DNA of 64,000 nt from UBA5216 sp043743335 (GTDB taxonomy: Bacteria; Pseudomonadota; Gammaproteobacteria; Burkholderiales; SG8-41): positions 1 to 64,000 of the forward strand of contig JAYTWR010000041.1 of NCBI GenBank assembly GCA_043743335.1, written 5' to 3'. A model generated the notes under the pieces. It did not search any database, was not told the origin of the DNA, and worked only from the letters and a program-made list of their open reading frames with translations. Every line of letters starts with the position of its first letter. Position 1 is the first letter of the stretch. Made by a program: the position numbers and the translations under genes. Below, piece by piece: positions 35,312-44,208 of this stretch.

Positions 35312-37461
35312 ACGAAGCACTGATGATTCTGGCTGAAGCCGCAGGCATCGAAAGCGGCTATTGGGATGGTCTGGGCGCCAGGCGGGAATTGCAGGAGTCC
35401 ACTGCGGCGGCATTGCTGTCCGCGCTGGATATTCCATCTGCGCATGCCCATTCGCAGCGCGATGTACTCTCTGACGCAGCGTTTTTGCGCCCATTGCCGT
35501 CTTGTGTGGTGGTACGGCTTCAACCCCCTTTATCCATGGTAGTGGCATTGCCATTCACGCTGCGAGAATCAACGTTGACGTGGGAACTCACGTTGGAAAA
35601 CGGTCAGCATTTGCGTGGTGATTTCGTGGCGGCAAACCTGACGCAATTGGAAGAGCGCGAAATTGAAGGCACGCGCTATGGCCGCTTCACCTTGCCGCTA
35701 CCGGACAGCATAACCCCTGGCTACCATCATTTTTTTCTGCCGCCGTTAGCCTGTGATGCGCCCTTCATTGCCGGGCCGGCCCGTTGCTATATCCCTGAAT
35801 CCATAGCGCGTGGCCAGCGGCACTGGGGATTGGCCATTCAGCTCTATGCATTGCGTTCTTCACGCAACTGGGGCATTGGTGACTTCGGCGATCTCGCTGT
35901 GCTTGTGGTAAAGGCCGGTCACGCCGGTGCTGCATTTGCCGGTCTTAATCCCCTGCATGCACGGCATTTGTCACGCCCTGACGAGGCCAGTCCTTACTCG
36001 CCGTCGTCGCGGCTTTTTCTCGATTCCATTTATATCGATATCGAGGACGTAGAAGACCTGCCGGCGTGTCCAGAGGCGCGTGCTGCCATCGAAGATCCTC
36101 AGTTTGCAGGGAAAATTGCTGCAACGCGAATGGAAAGGCTTGTTAACTACCCCTTAGTTTTGGGACTCAAGTTATTGATTTTACGGATTTTGTTTCGCAG
36201 CTTTCTACAGCATAAGGATGATCCGGAGAATAGCCGCGCCAATGATTATCGTGTGTTCCGTGACACTGGCGGCGAATCCCTGTTACGTTTTGCCGAATTT
36301 GAAGCCTATCGGCTTTACCTGCAAGAAGTAACCGGGCGAACAGCGCCATGGCCGGAATGGGCGCAAGCATTTCGGACGCCCGGCGGAAGTGGCATGCAAC
36401 AGTTCCGCATTGACGGCGCGGAACTGATCGAGTTTCAAGTCTATTTGCAGTGGCTGGCGGCTGTGCAGTTGCGCAAGGCCGCACGCGCCGGGCGCATGGC
36501 CGGCATGGCTATTGGGCTGTACTGTGATCTTGCTGTCGGCGCGGCTGCGGATAGCGCCGAAGCCTGGAGTGAGCCGCACATCTTTGCTCATGGCGTGAGC
36601 ATCGGCGCGCCGCCGGATATGCTCAATCGTCAGGGTCAGGCATGGGGATTGACGCCGTGGAAGCCGCGCGAATTGGCGCGCGAGGGCTACGCACCGTTGC
36701 GCAAGTTGTTGGCGGCCAATATGCGAACCGCAGGCGCTTTGCGCATTGATCACGTGATGGCGCTGACGCGCCTGTTCTGGATTCCCGCGGGAATGCACGG
36801 TGACGGCGGCGGCTATATTCGAATGCCCCTGGAAGATATGGCCGCAATCGTGGCGCTCGAGAGTCTGCGCAACCGGTGCATGATTATTGGGGAGGATCTG
36901 GGGGCTGTACCAGATGGCTTGCGCGCACGGCTTCAAGATTGGGGCTTCCTGTCGTACCGTGTCATGGTGTATGAGCGTCACTGGCAGGGCGATGGGCGAT
37001 TTTGCCGGCCGGAGGAATATTCGCCACAGTCGCTTGCGATAGTTGCCACACATGACATGCCAACGATGACCGAATTCTGGTGTGGCGGCGACATCGCGCG
37101 GCGTGCGGCGCTGGGCATGGTTACCGGGCAACAACAACACGATGAGGATTTGACGCGGCGCCAAGCCGAGCGTGAGGGCCTGTTACGGCTGCTGGGGGAC
37201 ATTGGACGCTCACCGGGCAACCCCACGGATGCTGCGGATGTTATCGAGGCATTACACGCGGCCATCGCACAAACCCATTCGAGCTTGGCTGTGGTGCAGT
37301 TGGACGACCTTATTGGCGAAGTCGAACCTATCAACATACCGGGCACCGACCGGGAGTATCCCAACTGGCGGCGCAAGTTGACGCTAACGATAGAGGAGAT
37401 CAGCGGCAGTGAGCGATGGTCAAGGCTGACGATGATCATGCGTGAAGCCGGCCGCTGCTGA
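35308..37461 (+). CDS. malQ: 4-alpha-glucanotransferase (amylomaltase)
   Basis: A 717-residue GH77 enzyme that disproportionates malto-oligosaccharides, here handling the short glucans released by GlgX. After an N-terminal extension of about 150 residues, seen are IQLYALRSSRNWGIGDFGDL, LRIDHVMALTRLFW with the nucleophile Asp, IIGEDLGAVP with the acid/base Glu and ATHDMPTMTEFW. GTG 35308 overlaps the glgX TGA, indicating coupling. A reverse copy of the dispersed AT-rich word encodes KLLIL at 36168-36182. Confidence 0.94.
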   Translation: MNEALMILAEAAGIESGYWDGLGARRELQESTAAALLSALDIPSAHAHSQRDVLSDAAFLRPLPSCVVVRLQPPLSMVVALPFTLRESTLTWELTLENGQHLRGDFVAANLTQLEEREIEGTRYGRFTLPLPDSITPGYHHFFLPPLACDAPFIAGPARCYIPESIARGQRHWGLAIQLYALRSSRNWGIGDFGDLAVLVVKAGHAGAAFAGLNPLHARHLSRPDEASPYSPSSRLFLDSIYIDIEDVEDLPACPEARAAIEDPQFAGKIAATRMERLVNYPLVLGLKLLILRILFRSFLQHKDDPENSRANDYRVFRDTGGESLLRFAEFEAYRLYLQEVTGRTAPWPEWAQAFRTPGGSGMQQFRIDGAELIEFQVYLQWLAAVQLRKAARAGRMAGMAIGLYCDLAVGAAADSAEAWSEPHIFAHGVSIGAPPDMLNRQGQAWGLTPWKPRELAREGYAPLRKLLAANMRTAGALRIDHVMALTRLFWIPAGMHGDGGGYIRMPLEDMAAIVALESLRNRCMIIGEDLGAVPDGLRARLQDWGFLSYRVMVYERHWQGDGRFCRPEEYSPQSLAIVATHDMPTMTEFWCGGDIARRAALGMVTGQQQHDEDLTRRQAEREGLLRLLGDIGRSPGNPTDAADVIEALHAAIAQTHSSLAVVQLDDLIGEVEPINIPGTDREYPNWRRKLTLTIEEISGSERWSRLTMIMREAGRC
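36168..36182 (-). repeat. Dispersed AT-rich word, coding copy in malQ
   Basis: The minus strand reads AAAATCAATAACTTG, 13 of 15 matches to AAAATCAATAGCTTA. Forwards it encodes KLLIL, as the copy in the glycosylase gene does. Confidence 0.45.
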
Positions 37462-37551
37462 ACGGGCCCGCCTTATAAAATCAAGAAATCACAACGCGGA
37501 AAATCCGGCAATCACAACGCGGGCAGTCGCGCCGCCAACGCGGGACGCAGG

Positions 37552-38820
37552 TTAGCTCAATTTATCCAGCATGGCCTGCGTGACCAACGTTACGCCATTT
37601 TCGGAGCGCTCGAAACGGCGACTATCGTCAAGCGCATCTTCGCCGATAACCATGCCTTGGGGAATGGTGCATCCGCGGTCGATCACCACACGTGTCAGCC
37701 GGCTGTGTCGGCCAACGGTAACGCTTGGCAACAATACTGCTTCCTTTAACTGGCAATAGGAATTGACGCGGCAACGGGAAAACAGCAACGAGCGATCCAC
37801 ATGAGAACCGGAAATGATGCAACCACCTGACACCAACGAATCCACCGCCATGCCACGCCGGTCATCCTGATTAAAAACAAACTTGGCCGGGGGAAGTTGT
37901 TCCTGGTGGGTCCATATGGGCCATTTTGAGTCGTACATATCCAGCGTCGGCTCGACACCTGTCAAATCGATATTGGCCTCCCAATAGGCATCAATGGTTC
38001 CCACATCGCGCCAATAGGGCTCGAGTTTCTTATCGGTCGCAATGCAGCTGTCCTGAAATGGATGCGCGGCAGCAACGCCCTCGGCCACCGCGCGCGGAAT
38101 AATGTCTTTGCCAAAGTCGTGGCTGGATGTGTTGTCGGCCAAATCACGTGCTAACGTCTGGTACAGGTAAGCTGCGTTAAAAACATAAATACCCATACTG
38201 GCCAAGGAGACATCGGGATTGCCGGGTATTGTCGGCGGCACAGGGGGCTTCTCAACAAATGCAGTAATGCGGCCTGAAGAATCTACCGCCATGACACCGC
38301 AACTTCGCGCATCGGCAACTGGAACCTCGGTACACGCTACGGTGCACTGCGCCCCTTTTTCGACGTGGTTGGCGAGCATGATTGAATAATCCATCTTGTA
38401 GATATGGTCGCCCGCGAGTATCAGAATATATTCGGGGTTGTCTCCCTGAATAATGTCGAGATTCTGAAACACTGCGTCACCGGTGCCGCGATACCACGAG
38501 TCCTCGGAGATGCGCTGCTGCGCGGGCAGCAGATCAATGTGTTCGTTCAGTTCGTTCTTCATGAACGACCAGCCACGCTGCACGTGACGCAACAAGCTAT
38601 GGGACTTGTACTGCGTGGCCAAGCCAATGCGGCGGATACCCGAGTTTACGCAGTTGGATAATGTGAAATCAATGATGCGAAATTTACCGCCAAAGTACAC
38701 TGCGGGCTTTGCTCGCGTGTCGGTAAGCTGCTTCAGGCGGCTGCCGCGCCCGCCTGCGAGCACCATCGCAAAACATTTGCCCGGCAGCTTGAGCCGCTCT
38801 ATCCAGTCAGTGCGTTTCAT
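37552..38820 (-). CDS. glgC: Glucose-1-phosphate adenylyltransferase
   Basis: A 422-residue ADP-glucose pyrophosphorylase, the committed step of glycogen synthesis. Motifs are VLAGGRGSRLKQLTDTRAKPAV (residues 20-41), GGKFRIIDFTLSNCVNSG, WYRGTGDAVFQN and the glucose-phosphate site VEKPPVPP. The C-terminal left-handed helix ends with IGEDALDDSRRF. It is transcribed towards malQ, so it is outside the glgA-malQ transcript. The 90-base convergent spacer holds four loose CAACGCGG words and no clear terminator. Confidence 0.95.
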   Translation of the reverse strand: MKRTDWIERLKLPGKCFAMVLAGGRGSRLKQLTDTRAKPAVYFGGKFRIIDFTLSNCVNSGIRRIGLATQYKSHSLLRHVQRGWSFMKNELNEHIDLLPAQQRISEDSWYRGTGDAVFQNLDIIQGDNPEYILILAGDHIYKMDYSIMLANHVEKGAQCTVACTEVPVADARSCGVMAVDSSGRITAFVEKPPVPPTIPGNPDVSLASMGIYVFNAAYLYQTLARDLADNTSSHDFGKDIIPRAVAEGVAAAHPFQDSCIATDKKLEPYWRDVGTIDAYWEANIDLTGVEPTLDMYDSKWPIWTHQEQLPPAKFVFNQDDRRGMAVDSLVSGGCIISGSHVDRSLLFSRCRVNSYCQLKEAVLLPSVTVGRHSRLTRVVIDRGCTIPQGMVIGEDALDDSRRFERSENGVTLVTQAMLDKLS

Positions 38821-39008
38821 AACGCCCCTTTCTTAAACTTCAACCGCCGCGTAAGTATCACTGTTTCCAAATCTCTGAAAATACTAACACGACCATGAGC
38901 ACGCTGGGATCAAGACCGGCTTGTTGCTACTGCCCACATGGACTTGGACTATCAGCGGACTGTATTTGCGAGTACTCTCAATAATTTATCTGCGGAAGTG
39001 AGGGCACC

Positions 39009-39236
39009 ATGCAAATGATTCGGTTGGGCAATAAACCACCGGTTACGTTGGCGCTGGAGGATGCGGTCGTACAGGCCGCCCGGGTATTAGGCGTAGTTAC
39101 CGAGCGGGACGTAATGAAAAAGGTCGTGGCGCTAGGTCGCGATCCAACCAGCACTCGCGTGCGAGATATTATGTCGAGCCCGGCGATGACTATAGGCTTA
39201 AAGACGACTGTAGCTGCTGCTGCGGCTTTAGATGCC
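39009..39236 (+). pseudogene. CBS-domain protein remnant
   Basis: The frame reads MQMIRLGNKPPVTLALEDAVVQAARV, skips the middle of a CBS domain, then continues LGVVTERDVMKKVVALGRDP and VRDIMSSPAMTIGLKTTVAAAAALDAQ. After that it runs antisense through the next gene. So it has an internal deletion and a lost 3' end. CBS proteins sense adenosyl nucleotides. The converging amidohydrolase stop (39228) lies at the break point. Confidence 0.65.
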
Positions 39237-40292
39237 CAGCAATCGTGCGGGGTTGTCACACAGAATCATTTCGCGTTCGCGGTGGGTGAGGCCGGGTATC
39301 GATTCGACAAAATCAACGGGCTGCTTTTCTGCCATGGCTTGCGGGAAATCCGTGCCAGTGACGATGCGGTCTACCCCGACCAAATCAATCAGGTTGCGCA
39401 TCACCTTGGGATGGTGCGTGATGAGATCGTAATGAAAGCGGCGCAGATAGTGTTCGGCCGGATGTTTCATGTGCTTTAGCGTGGGGCTGACCTTGAAGGC
39501 GAGATCCATGCGTCCGATTAGCCAGGGAAAGGTGCCTCCGGCGTGTGGCAAAAATACTTCGAGCTTGGGGAACGCATCTAGCACGCCACCGCACATCAGG
39601 CTAGTGGCGGCGTAACCGGCCTCTTGGGGATTGCCCAGCGTGTTAATCATGAAGTAATCCTTCATGCGCTCGGGGCCGGTGGGATACAGGTTCGTCAGGA
39701 ACAGCGGCAGACCTAGGCCTTCGCAGCGTTCGTAAAGCGGCCAAAATTCTTTCTCGTGCAGATTTTTGCCGAGTATGTGCTCGGCAATGAACACCGCGCG
39801 CATACATTTGAACTTGGCCATGCGCTCCAGTTCCTGCATCGCGAGTTTTAAATCCTGCATGGGCAGGATGATGCAGCCGACGAATTTATCCGGGTATTTG
39901 TTGTGCGCCTCGACACAGGCGTCGTTGTGCGCCGCGGCCAGCTCCAGCCCGAAGCCCGCCGGTGCCCAGTACATCAGCGGGTTGGTCATCGACAACGCAT
40001 AGGCGTCACACTTGCGCTTTTCCATGTCGCGCAGAATGTCATCCAGATTAGTCATCGACTTGCGCATCACCGAGCGCTGTGTGCAATCGGGCACCGATAT
40101 CACCACGGGATTGCCCTTGTCGTCCTCGCCCATCACCGCGCCGTGCGCCGGCCCCTTTTTAATCATGAGATCAACAAACGCCTGCGGATACCAGTGCATA
40201 TGTGCATCGATGACACGGCGGTATTTGCGCGCACCGGCAGGGGCGGCGGATTTTTCATCGAGGGGCGGGTGGTACAGGTCGTGTTCGGACAA
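39228..40292 (-). CDS. Amidohydrolase family 2 protein (ACMSD-like)
   Basis: A 354-residue TIM-barrel metal hydrolase or decarboxylase. The metal motif HMH (His31, His33) is in VIDAHMHWYPQAF. A His lies in LEVFLPHAGGTFPW and the catalytic Asp in RIVTGTDFPQA. The family includes aminocarboxymuconate-semialdehyde decarboxylase and other aromatic-ring catabolic decarboxylases; the substrate is unknown here. The 3' end abuts the CBS remnant, and two further remnants lie upstream, so the locus has been rearranged. Confidence 0.88.
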   Translation of the reverse strand: MSEHDLYHPPLDEKSAAPAGARKYRRVIDAHMHWYPQAFVDLMIKKGPAHGAVMGEDDKGNPVVISVPDCTQRSVMRKSMTNLDDILRDMEKRKCDAYALSMTNPLMYWAPAGFGLELAAAHNDACVEAHNKYPDKFVGCIILPMQDLKLAMQELERMAKFKCMRAVFIAEHILGKNLHEKEFWPLYERCEGLGLPLFLTNLYPTGPERMKDYFMINTLGNPQEAGYAATSLMCGGVLDAFPKLEVFLPHAGGTFPWLIGRMDLAFKVSPTLKHMKHPAEHYLRRFHYDLITHHPKVMRNLIDLVGVDRIVTGTDFPQAMAEKQPVDFVESIPGLTHREREMILCDNPARLLGI

Positions 40293-40379
40293 GGCTTGCT
40301 CCTTTCGTTATTCATGAATCCCAGTGCGACTGGGGTTATCCGCGCGTGGTCATGCTACGCCGCTACAATATCATGCCCT

Positions 40380-40565
40380 TCAGCGGTTCTGCATTGCACT
40401 GCGCAGGTTCGGTACTAGCGCCAGTGCGTCACGCGGTAGCCAGCGTGGAGGCACCATGGTTGCACCCGTCGCGAGAATGACCCTGTCCGGTTTGAGTGCC
40501 ATGATTTTGGCGGTGTCGGCTTCGACGCCCAGATCAAAGCGCACACCGGCGCGCTTTGCAGCAGC
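40380..40565 (-). pseudogene. Fragment of an old-yellow-enzyme-type FAD/NADH oxidoreductase
   Basis: The minus strand encodes KRAGVRFDLGVEADTAKIMA, then LKPDRVILATGATMVPPRW, the dinucleotide-binding strand and ATG motif of the C-terminal domain of 2,4-dienoyl-CoA reductase-like proteins. It stops soon after and has no start. It is directly joined to a Bug fragment in a different frame. Confidence 0.5.
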
Positions 40566-40750
40566 GTGTAGCCGTCGGCCGGCACACGGGCTACGTATTC
40601 CGTGCCAATGCCGCCACCCGGCACAAAGCCGACAACAATGCGCATCGGTTTGGCGGGCCACGTTTGCGCGGGCGTGGGTGCGGCGGTGAACAGTAAAGCG
40701 CTCATGATGTGCGCGCGGATTGCGGCGACAGGCATTGAACGCGCCTTCAC
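40566..40750 (-). pseudogene. Truncated Bug/TctC-family gene
   Basis: A signal peptide (MSALLFTAAPTPAQ) and WPAKPMRIVVGFVPGGG are followed directly by GTEYVARVPADGYTLL. About 40 residues between the two Bug motifs are missing. Everything after DGYTLL is gone and is replaced by the oxidoreductase fragment. A decayed fifth Bug locus of the window. Confidence 0.65.
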
Positions 40751-40804
40751 GGGAATTTTACCTGCATTAGAATCAAGGTATCGTTTGATGCGCTGTCATG
40801 AATG

Positions 40805-40844
40805 ACCACGATTGCTACGATTGCCACGATTGCCACGATTGCCA
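40805..40844. repeat. 9-base tandem repeat before a hydrolase gene
   Basis: Four copies of ACGATTGCC (first ACGATTGCT) just upstream of, or at, the start of the hydrolase gene. Translated from the first ATG this gives a run of Thr-Ile-Ala. Confidence 0.8.
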
Positions 40845-40861
40845 AGAGAGGCTGCTTTGCC

Positions 40862-41980
40862 ATGATCGCCACCGATGCCATTCAAACCCTACGAACCCTA
40901 CGAACCCTACGAACCATAGACCGCTTCGTCACGCATGTATCCACCGTGCCGGCGAACTTCGGTCAAACCGTGGGCCTGCATGTGCGCGAGAAAGTGGCCG
41001 CTGCGGCATCAGCAGGCAGCAAGTCGCACGTGGTACTGTTCGTGCATGGCGGCTTTTCGCCGTCGAACGTGGCCTACGATCTTGAATACCAGGACGACTA
41101 CAGTTTCATGGGCGTACTGGCGCGTGCGGGTTACGACGTGTTTGCCATGACGCACACCGCGTACGGCTCCTCACCCAAGCCGATGATGGATGACCCGTGC
41201 AACGTGGATGTGAGTTCGCAGCACCATTTGATCCCGCACATCCTGAAAGAAAAAACTGCGCCGCGTTACCCGTTCAAATTGGTGTCGAGCCGCACCGAGC
41301 ACGACGAAGTCGAAACCGTCGTCAAGTTCATTATGGACTTGCGCAAGGTTGAGCGCATCAGCATGATTGGCTGGTCTACCGGCACGCCGCGCGCGGGCGG
41401 CTTTGCGGCCATGCACCCTGACAAAGTGGACAAACTGGTGCTCTACGGCCCTGCGCCGTATTTTCCCAATGACACGCCGCCCAATCCCTTCCCGGAGCCG
41501 GGCGCGCCAGTGATCCTGCAAAGCTGGGACATGCTGATGGAAAAGCGCTGGCAGAATGATTGTCGAAGCGAAGGGCAGATCGAGCATCCCGACATTCGCG
41601 AGTTCATGTGGAAAGCACTGATGAAAGAAGACGGCCTCGGCGCGCACTGGACCGCTGATGGCCGCGGCATTATGCGTGCACCCCATCGCATGAACTACGG
41701 CTGGCGCGCCAATATCGGCAACATCAAAGCGCCGACGCTTTGCCTACTGGGTGAATTTGATAACTACGTCAATCGATTTCCCACGTGGGGCGGATTGAAA
41801 ATGGACAACCGAGCCTTCATCAAAGTGGGTTGTGCGTCGCACTTCATGCAATACGAGCGGGTGCGTTTTGTGTTGCACAAGGCTACGCTTGAATGGCTGG
41901 CGAAGGGCACGGTGGAAGGGCAGCGATTTGCGCAATTGCAGTCGGACAAGGACGGCGAGTTGTCGCCGTTGGTACGGTAG
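40862..41980 (+). CDS. Alpha/beta-hydrolase fold protein
   Basis: About 372 residues. The oxyanion-region motif is VVLFVHGGFSPSNVAYDLEY. The nucleophile elbow is ISMIGWSTGTPRAGGFAA (GxSxG), the late acid lies in LLGEFDNY and the His in VGCASHFMQYER. It is an esterase-like enzyme of unknown substrate. ATG 40862 has AAGAGAGG about 10 bases upstream; the earlier ATG at 40802 would add 20 residues made of a Thr-Ile-Ala repeat. A second tandem repeat encodes TLRTLRTLRT near the N-terminus, so the first 20 or so residues are low complexity either way. Confidence 0.82.
   Translation: MIATDAIQTLRTLRTLRTIDRFVTHVSTVPANFGQTVGLHVREKVAAAASAGSKSHVVLFVHGGFSPSNVAYDLEYQDDYSFMGVLARAGYDVFAMTHTAYGSSPKPMMDDPCNVDVSSQHHLIPHILKEKTAPRYPFKLVSSRTEHDEVETVVKFIMDLRKVERISMIGWSTGTPRAGGFAAMHPDKVDKLVLYGPAPYFPNDTPPNPFPEPGAPVILQSWDMLMEKRWQNDCRSEGQIEHPDIREFMWKALMKEDGLGAHWTADGRGIMRAPHRMNYGWRANIGNIKAPTLCLLGEFDNYVNRFPTWGGLKMDNRAFIKVGCASHFMQYERVRFVLHKATLEWLAKGTVEGQRFAQLQSDKDGELSPLVR
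40882..40917. repeat. 9-base tandem repeat inside the hydrolase N-terminus
   Basis: Four copies of CAAACCCTA/CGAACCCTA in frame, encoding repeated Thr-Leu-Arg. It is the second 9-base array within 120 bases, with a different unit from the one at 40805-40844. Confidence 0.8.
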
Positions 41981-41985
41981 ATGCC

Positions 41986-42729
41986 ATGCAACGTGTGCTT
42001 ACCTTGATCGGACCGCTGCCTTTCCTCGCGTTGGCTATCGTCGCTGCGGGTTGCGCGCTGGGCGTGGCGGTGTTTGTGTATGAGTGGCTCAGCGTGTGCG
42101 TGGCGGATGTGGCGGGTGTGGCGTCATGGCTGCGCTTTCCGTTATTGGGCATCATCCTAGCGGCGAGTTACTTCGCCTATGGTTTGTCGCTGCTGCTGAT
42201 TGCGCCGGCGTTTAACTTTGTGCTGGGCGGGTTGCTGAAGCCGTATCGTGGCTCGGCGGTGTCAATGGCTGCCATGCGTTGGTATGTGCATTGCACGATG
42301 ACGCTGGTGGTGCGCTATTCGTTTTTGGAGTTTGTTACGCCGTCCGCGTTTGCTACTTTGTACTATCGGCTGATGGGGATGAAAATTGGTCGTAACGTGG
42401 CGATTAACTCCACTGCGATTGCAGATCCGTCGCTGATTACTATGGAAGACAACGTCACTATCGGGGGTTCCGCCAGCGTGCTCGCCCACTACGCGCAAGG
42501 GGGCTATCTTGTCATTGCGCCGGTGAAAATCTGCAAAGGTGCGACCATCGGCCTGCGCGCGGTAGTGATGGGCGGTGTGGAGGTTGGCGAAAAAGCCAAG
42601 GTGCTGGCGAGTTCATTCGTGTTGCCGAACACCAAAATTCCGGCAGGCGAAACGTGGGCAGGCATCCCCGCGCAACGCATCGAGCTGGATCGTACCAAGC
42701 CCGCGCGCGACGCGGCTGATGTGGTTTGA
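41986..42729 (+). CDS. Membrane-anchored left-handed beta-helix (hexapeptide) protein
   Basis: About 247 residues. Two long hydrophobic segments (PLPFLALAIVAAGCALGVAVF and FPLLGIILAASYFAYGLSLLL) are followed by a C-terminal hexapeptide-repeat region: MKIGRNVAINST, SLITMEDNVTIGG, VKICKGATIGLRAVVMGGVEVG. It resembles the membrane plus beta-helix C-terminal part of some nonribosomal peptide synthetase-like proteins, which is used in peptide export or acylation. It could be an acetyl/acyltransferase; the acceptor is unknown. It starts five bases after the hydrolase stop and is followed by a PAP2-like gene 15 bases later. Confidence 0.7.
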   Translation: MQRVLTLIGPLPFLALAIVAAGCALGVAVFVYEWLSVCVADVAGVASWLRFPLLGIILAASYFAYGLSLLLIAPAFNFVLGGLLKPYRGSAVSMAAMRWYVHCTMTLVVRYSFLEFVTPSAFATLYYRLMGMKIGRNVAINSTAIADPSLITMEDNVTIGGSASVLAHYAQGGYLVIAPVKICKGATIGLRAVVMGGVEVGEKAKVLASSFVLPNTKIPAGETWAGIPAQRIELDRTKPARDAADVV

Positions 42730-42744
42730 GCGGAGCGTCGCGCG

Positions 42745-43359
42745 GTGTTCGACATCCCTGACATCAACACGATCGCGCTGCGCGTAGCGCTCATCGGTGG
42801 CAGCCTGTTCCTGTGGTTTCTCACGCAAAAAATGATCGGCGCGCGCAAGCTCGAAGACGGTACTATTTACGATCATCTGCACGTGGTCACCGCGCCGTGG
42901 AACGCTTGGCTTAATCAACATACCCGACCCGCCAATGTCATCTTGATTGCGAGTTCGTTTTGCGTGGACGCGGTGACGTTGTTTGTTTTGTTTTACGCCG
43001 TACTGGGGCCGTCATTCACGCCGTTTTGGGGCCTGTTTGGCCTGTTCGCGCTGCGGCAACTGAGCCAGGCCTCGGTGGCGCTGCCGGTGCCGCAGGGCAT
43101 TATCTGGCGCGATCCGGGTGTGCCGTCGTTGTTCGTCACCTATGGCGTTGGCGCGGACTTTTTCTTTTCCGGGCATACCGCGCTGGCGGTGTATGGTGCC
43201 ATGCAGTTGTCGGCACTGCATATACCGGCGCTGACGATATTGGGTGCCGTGGTTGCGGTGCTACAGGGGGTTGCGGTGATTGCGCTGCGTGCCCACTGGA
43301 CGATGGATGTGCTGGCGGGTTTGTTTGCGGCCCTGACGGTGGGGTTGTTGGTGTTGTAG
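42745..43359 (+). CDS. PAP2-like (sphingomyelin-synthase-type) membrane phosphatase/transferase
   Basis: A 204-residue protein with about five hydrophobic segments. The motif FFFSGHTA (His144) and RAHWTMDVLAG (His184, Asp188) form the PAP2/sphingomyelin synthase-like catalytic triad. These enzymes cleave or transfer phospho-head groups of lipids at the membrane. The start is a GTG close after the beta-helix gene, so the pair may act together on a lipid or lipid-linked molecule. It converges with the class II aldolase gene with no spacer. Confidence 0.72.
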   Translation: MFDIPDINTIALRVALIGGSLFLWFLTQKMIGARKLEDGTIYDHLHVVTAPWNAWLNQHTRPANVILIASSFCVDAVTLFVLFYAVLGPSFTPFWGLFGLFALRQLSQASVALPVPQGIIWRDPGVPSLFVTYGVGADFFFSGHTALAVYGAMQLSALHIPALTILGAVVAVLQGVAVIALRAHWTMDVLAGLFAALTVGLLVL

Positions 43360-44208
43360 CTATTTGCGAAACGACGGATCAACCGCATCCAAGCGATGCA
43401 ACAACGCCGGCCATTCCAGCAGCCCATGCCGTTGCTGCTTGTGGCGCGTGCCGCCGGGTTGATACGCGCTCCAGCTTTTTTCGATGACTTCATCCGACAG
43501 GCGCGTCATTTGCTGGTTGCACGACAAAAACATCACTTGTAAATCACAGGCGCGCTTTAGCCAGAACATATTGTTAAAGCACTGCGGAATGTTCGCGCCG
43601 CAGGTGAGCAGGCCGTGGTTGCGCAGAATCATGATGTTGTTGCTGCCGAGGTCACGCACCATGCGTTCGCGTTCGTCCATGTGCACGATGCTTTCGTAAT
43701 CGTGATACGACACGCCTTTTACCCAGCGCATGGACATTTGCGCAATCGGCAGCAAGCCGCACTGCATCGAGGCGACGGTCATGCCGGTGAGCGTGTGCGT
43801 ATGAATGATGCAGTCTACGTCGTGCCGCGCGGCGTGGATGGCGCTGTGAATAATGTAGCCTGAGCGGTTGACCTCATAACCCTCGGCGGGGTTGAACAGA
43901 ATGTTGCCTTCGATGTCGATGCGAATCAGGCACGAGGCGCTGACTTGATCGTAAAAGATACCGTAGGGATTGATAAGGAATTCATTCTGCGTACCGGGTA
44001 CACGCGCCGTGATGTGATTGGAAATGTGATCGCTCATGCCGTAGAGATCGATCAAACGGTAGCACGCGGCGAGGTTGACGCGGGTTTCCCACTCCTGCGC
44101 GCTGACGTGATGGCGCACATTGATTTTAGGTTGGATGAAGGGCTTGATCACGGGGGTGGTCTCGGTAGTTTCAATAAGCGGTTTTGGCGATGCGGCCACT
44201 GGCTTCAA
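43360..44208 (-). CDS. Class II aldolase/adducin-family protein
   Basis: A 282-residue zinc-dependent aldolase-fold protein. The metal ligands are in IIHTHTLTGM (His136, His138) with a later His in ILRNHGLLTCG, and YGMSDHISNHITAR starts the domain. Family members cleave sugar phosphates or decarboxylate related compounds; the substrate is unknown. Its start overlaps the 3' end of the upstream hydrolase gene by 38 bases, so the two are co-translated. Confidence 0.88.
   Translation of the reverse strand: MKPVAASPKPLIETTETTPVIKPFIQPKINVRHHVSAQEWETRVNLAACYRLIDLYGMSDHISNHITARVPGTQNEFLINPYGIFYDQVSASCLIRIDIEGNILFNPAEGYEVNRSGYIIHSAIHAARHDVDCIIHTHTLTGMTVASMQCGLLPIAQMSMRWVKGVSYHDYESIVHMDERERMVRDLGSNNIMILRNHGLLTCGANIPQCFNNMFWLKRACDLQVMFLSCNQQMTRLSDEVIEKSWSAYQPGGTRHKQQRHGLLEWPALLHRLDAVDPSFRK

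Noticed and set aside
39009..39479. Intact 156-residue CBS protein
   Set aside because: Only the first about 75 codons look like CBS; the rest is antisense to the amidohydrolase gene.
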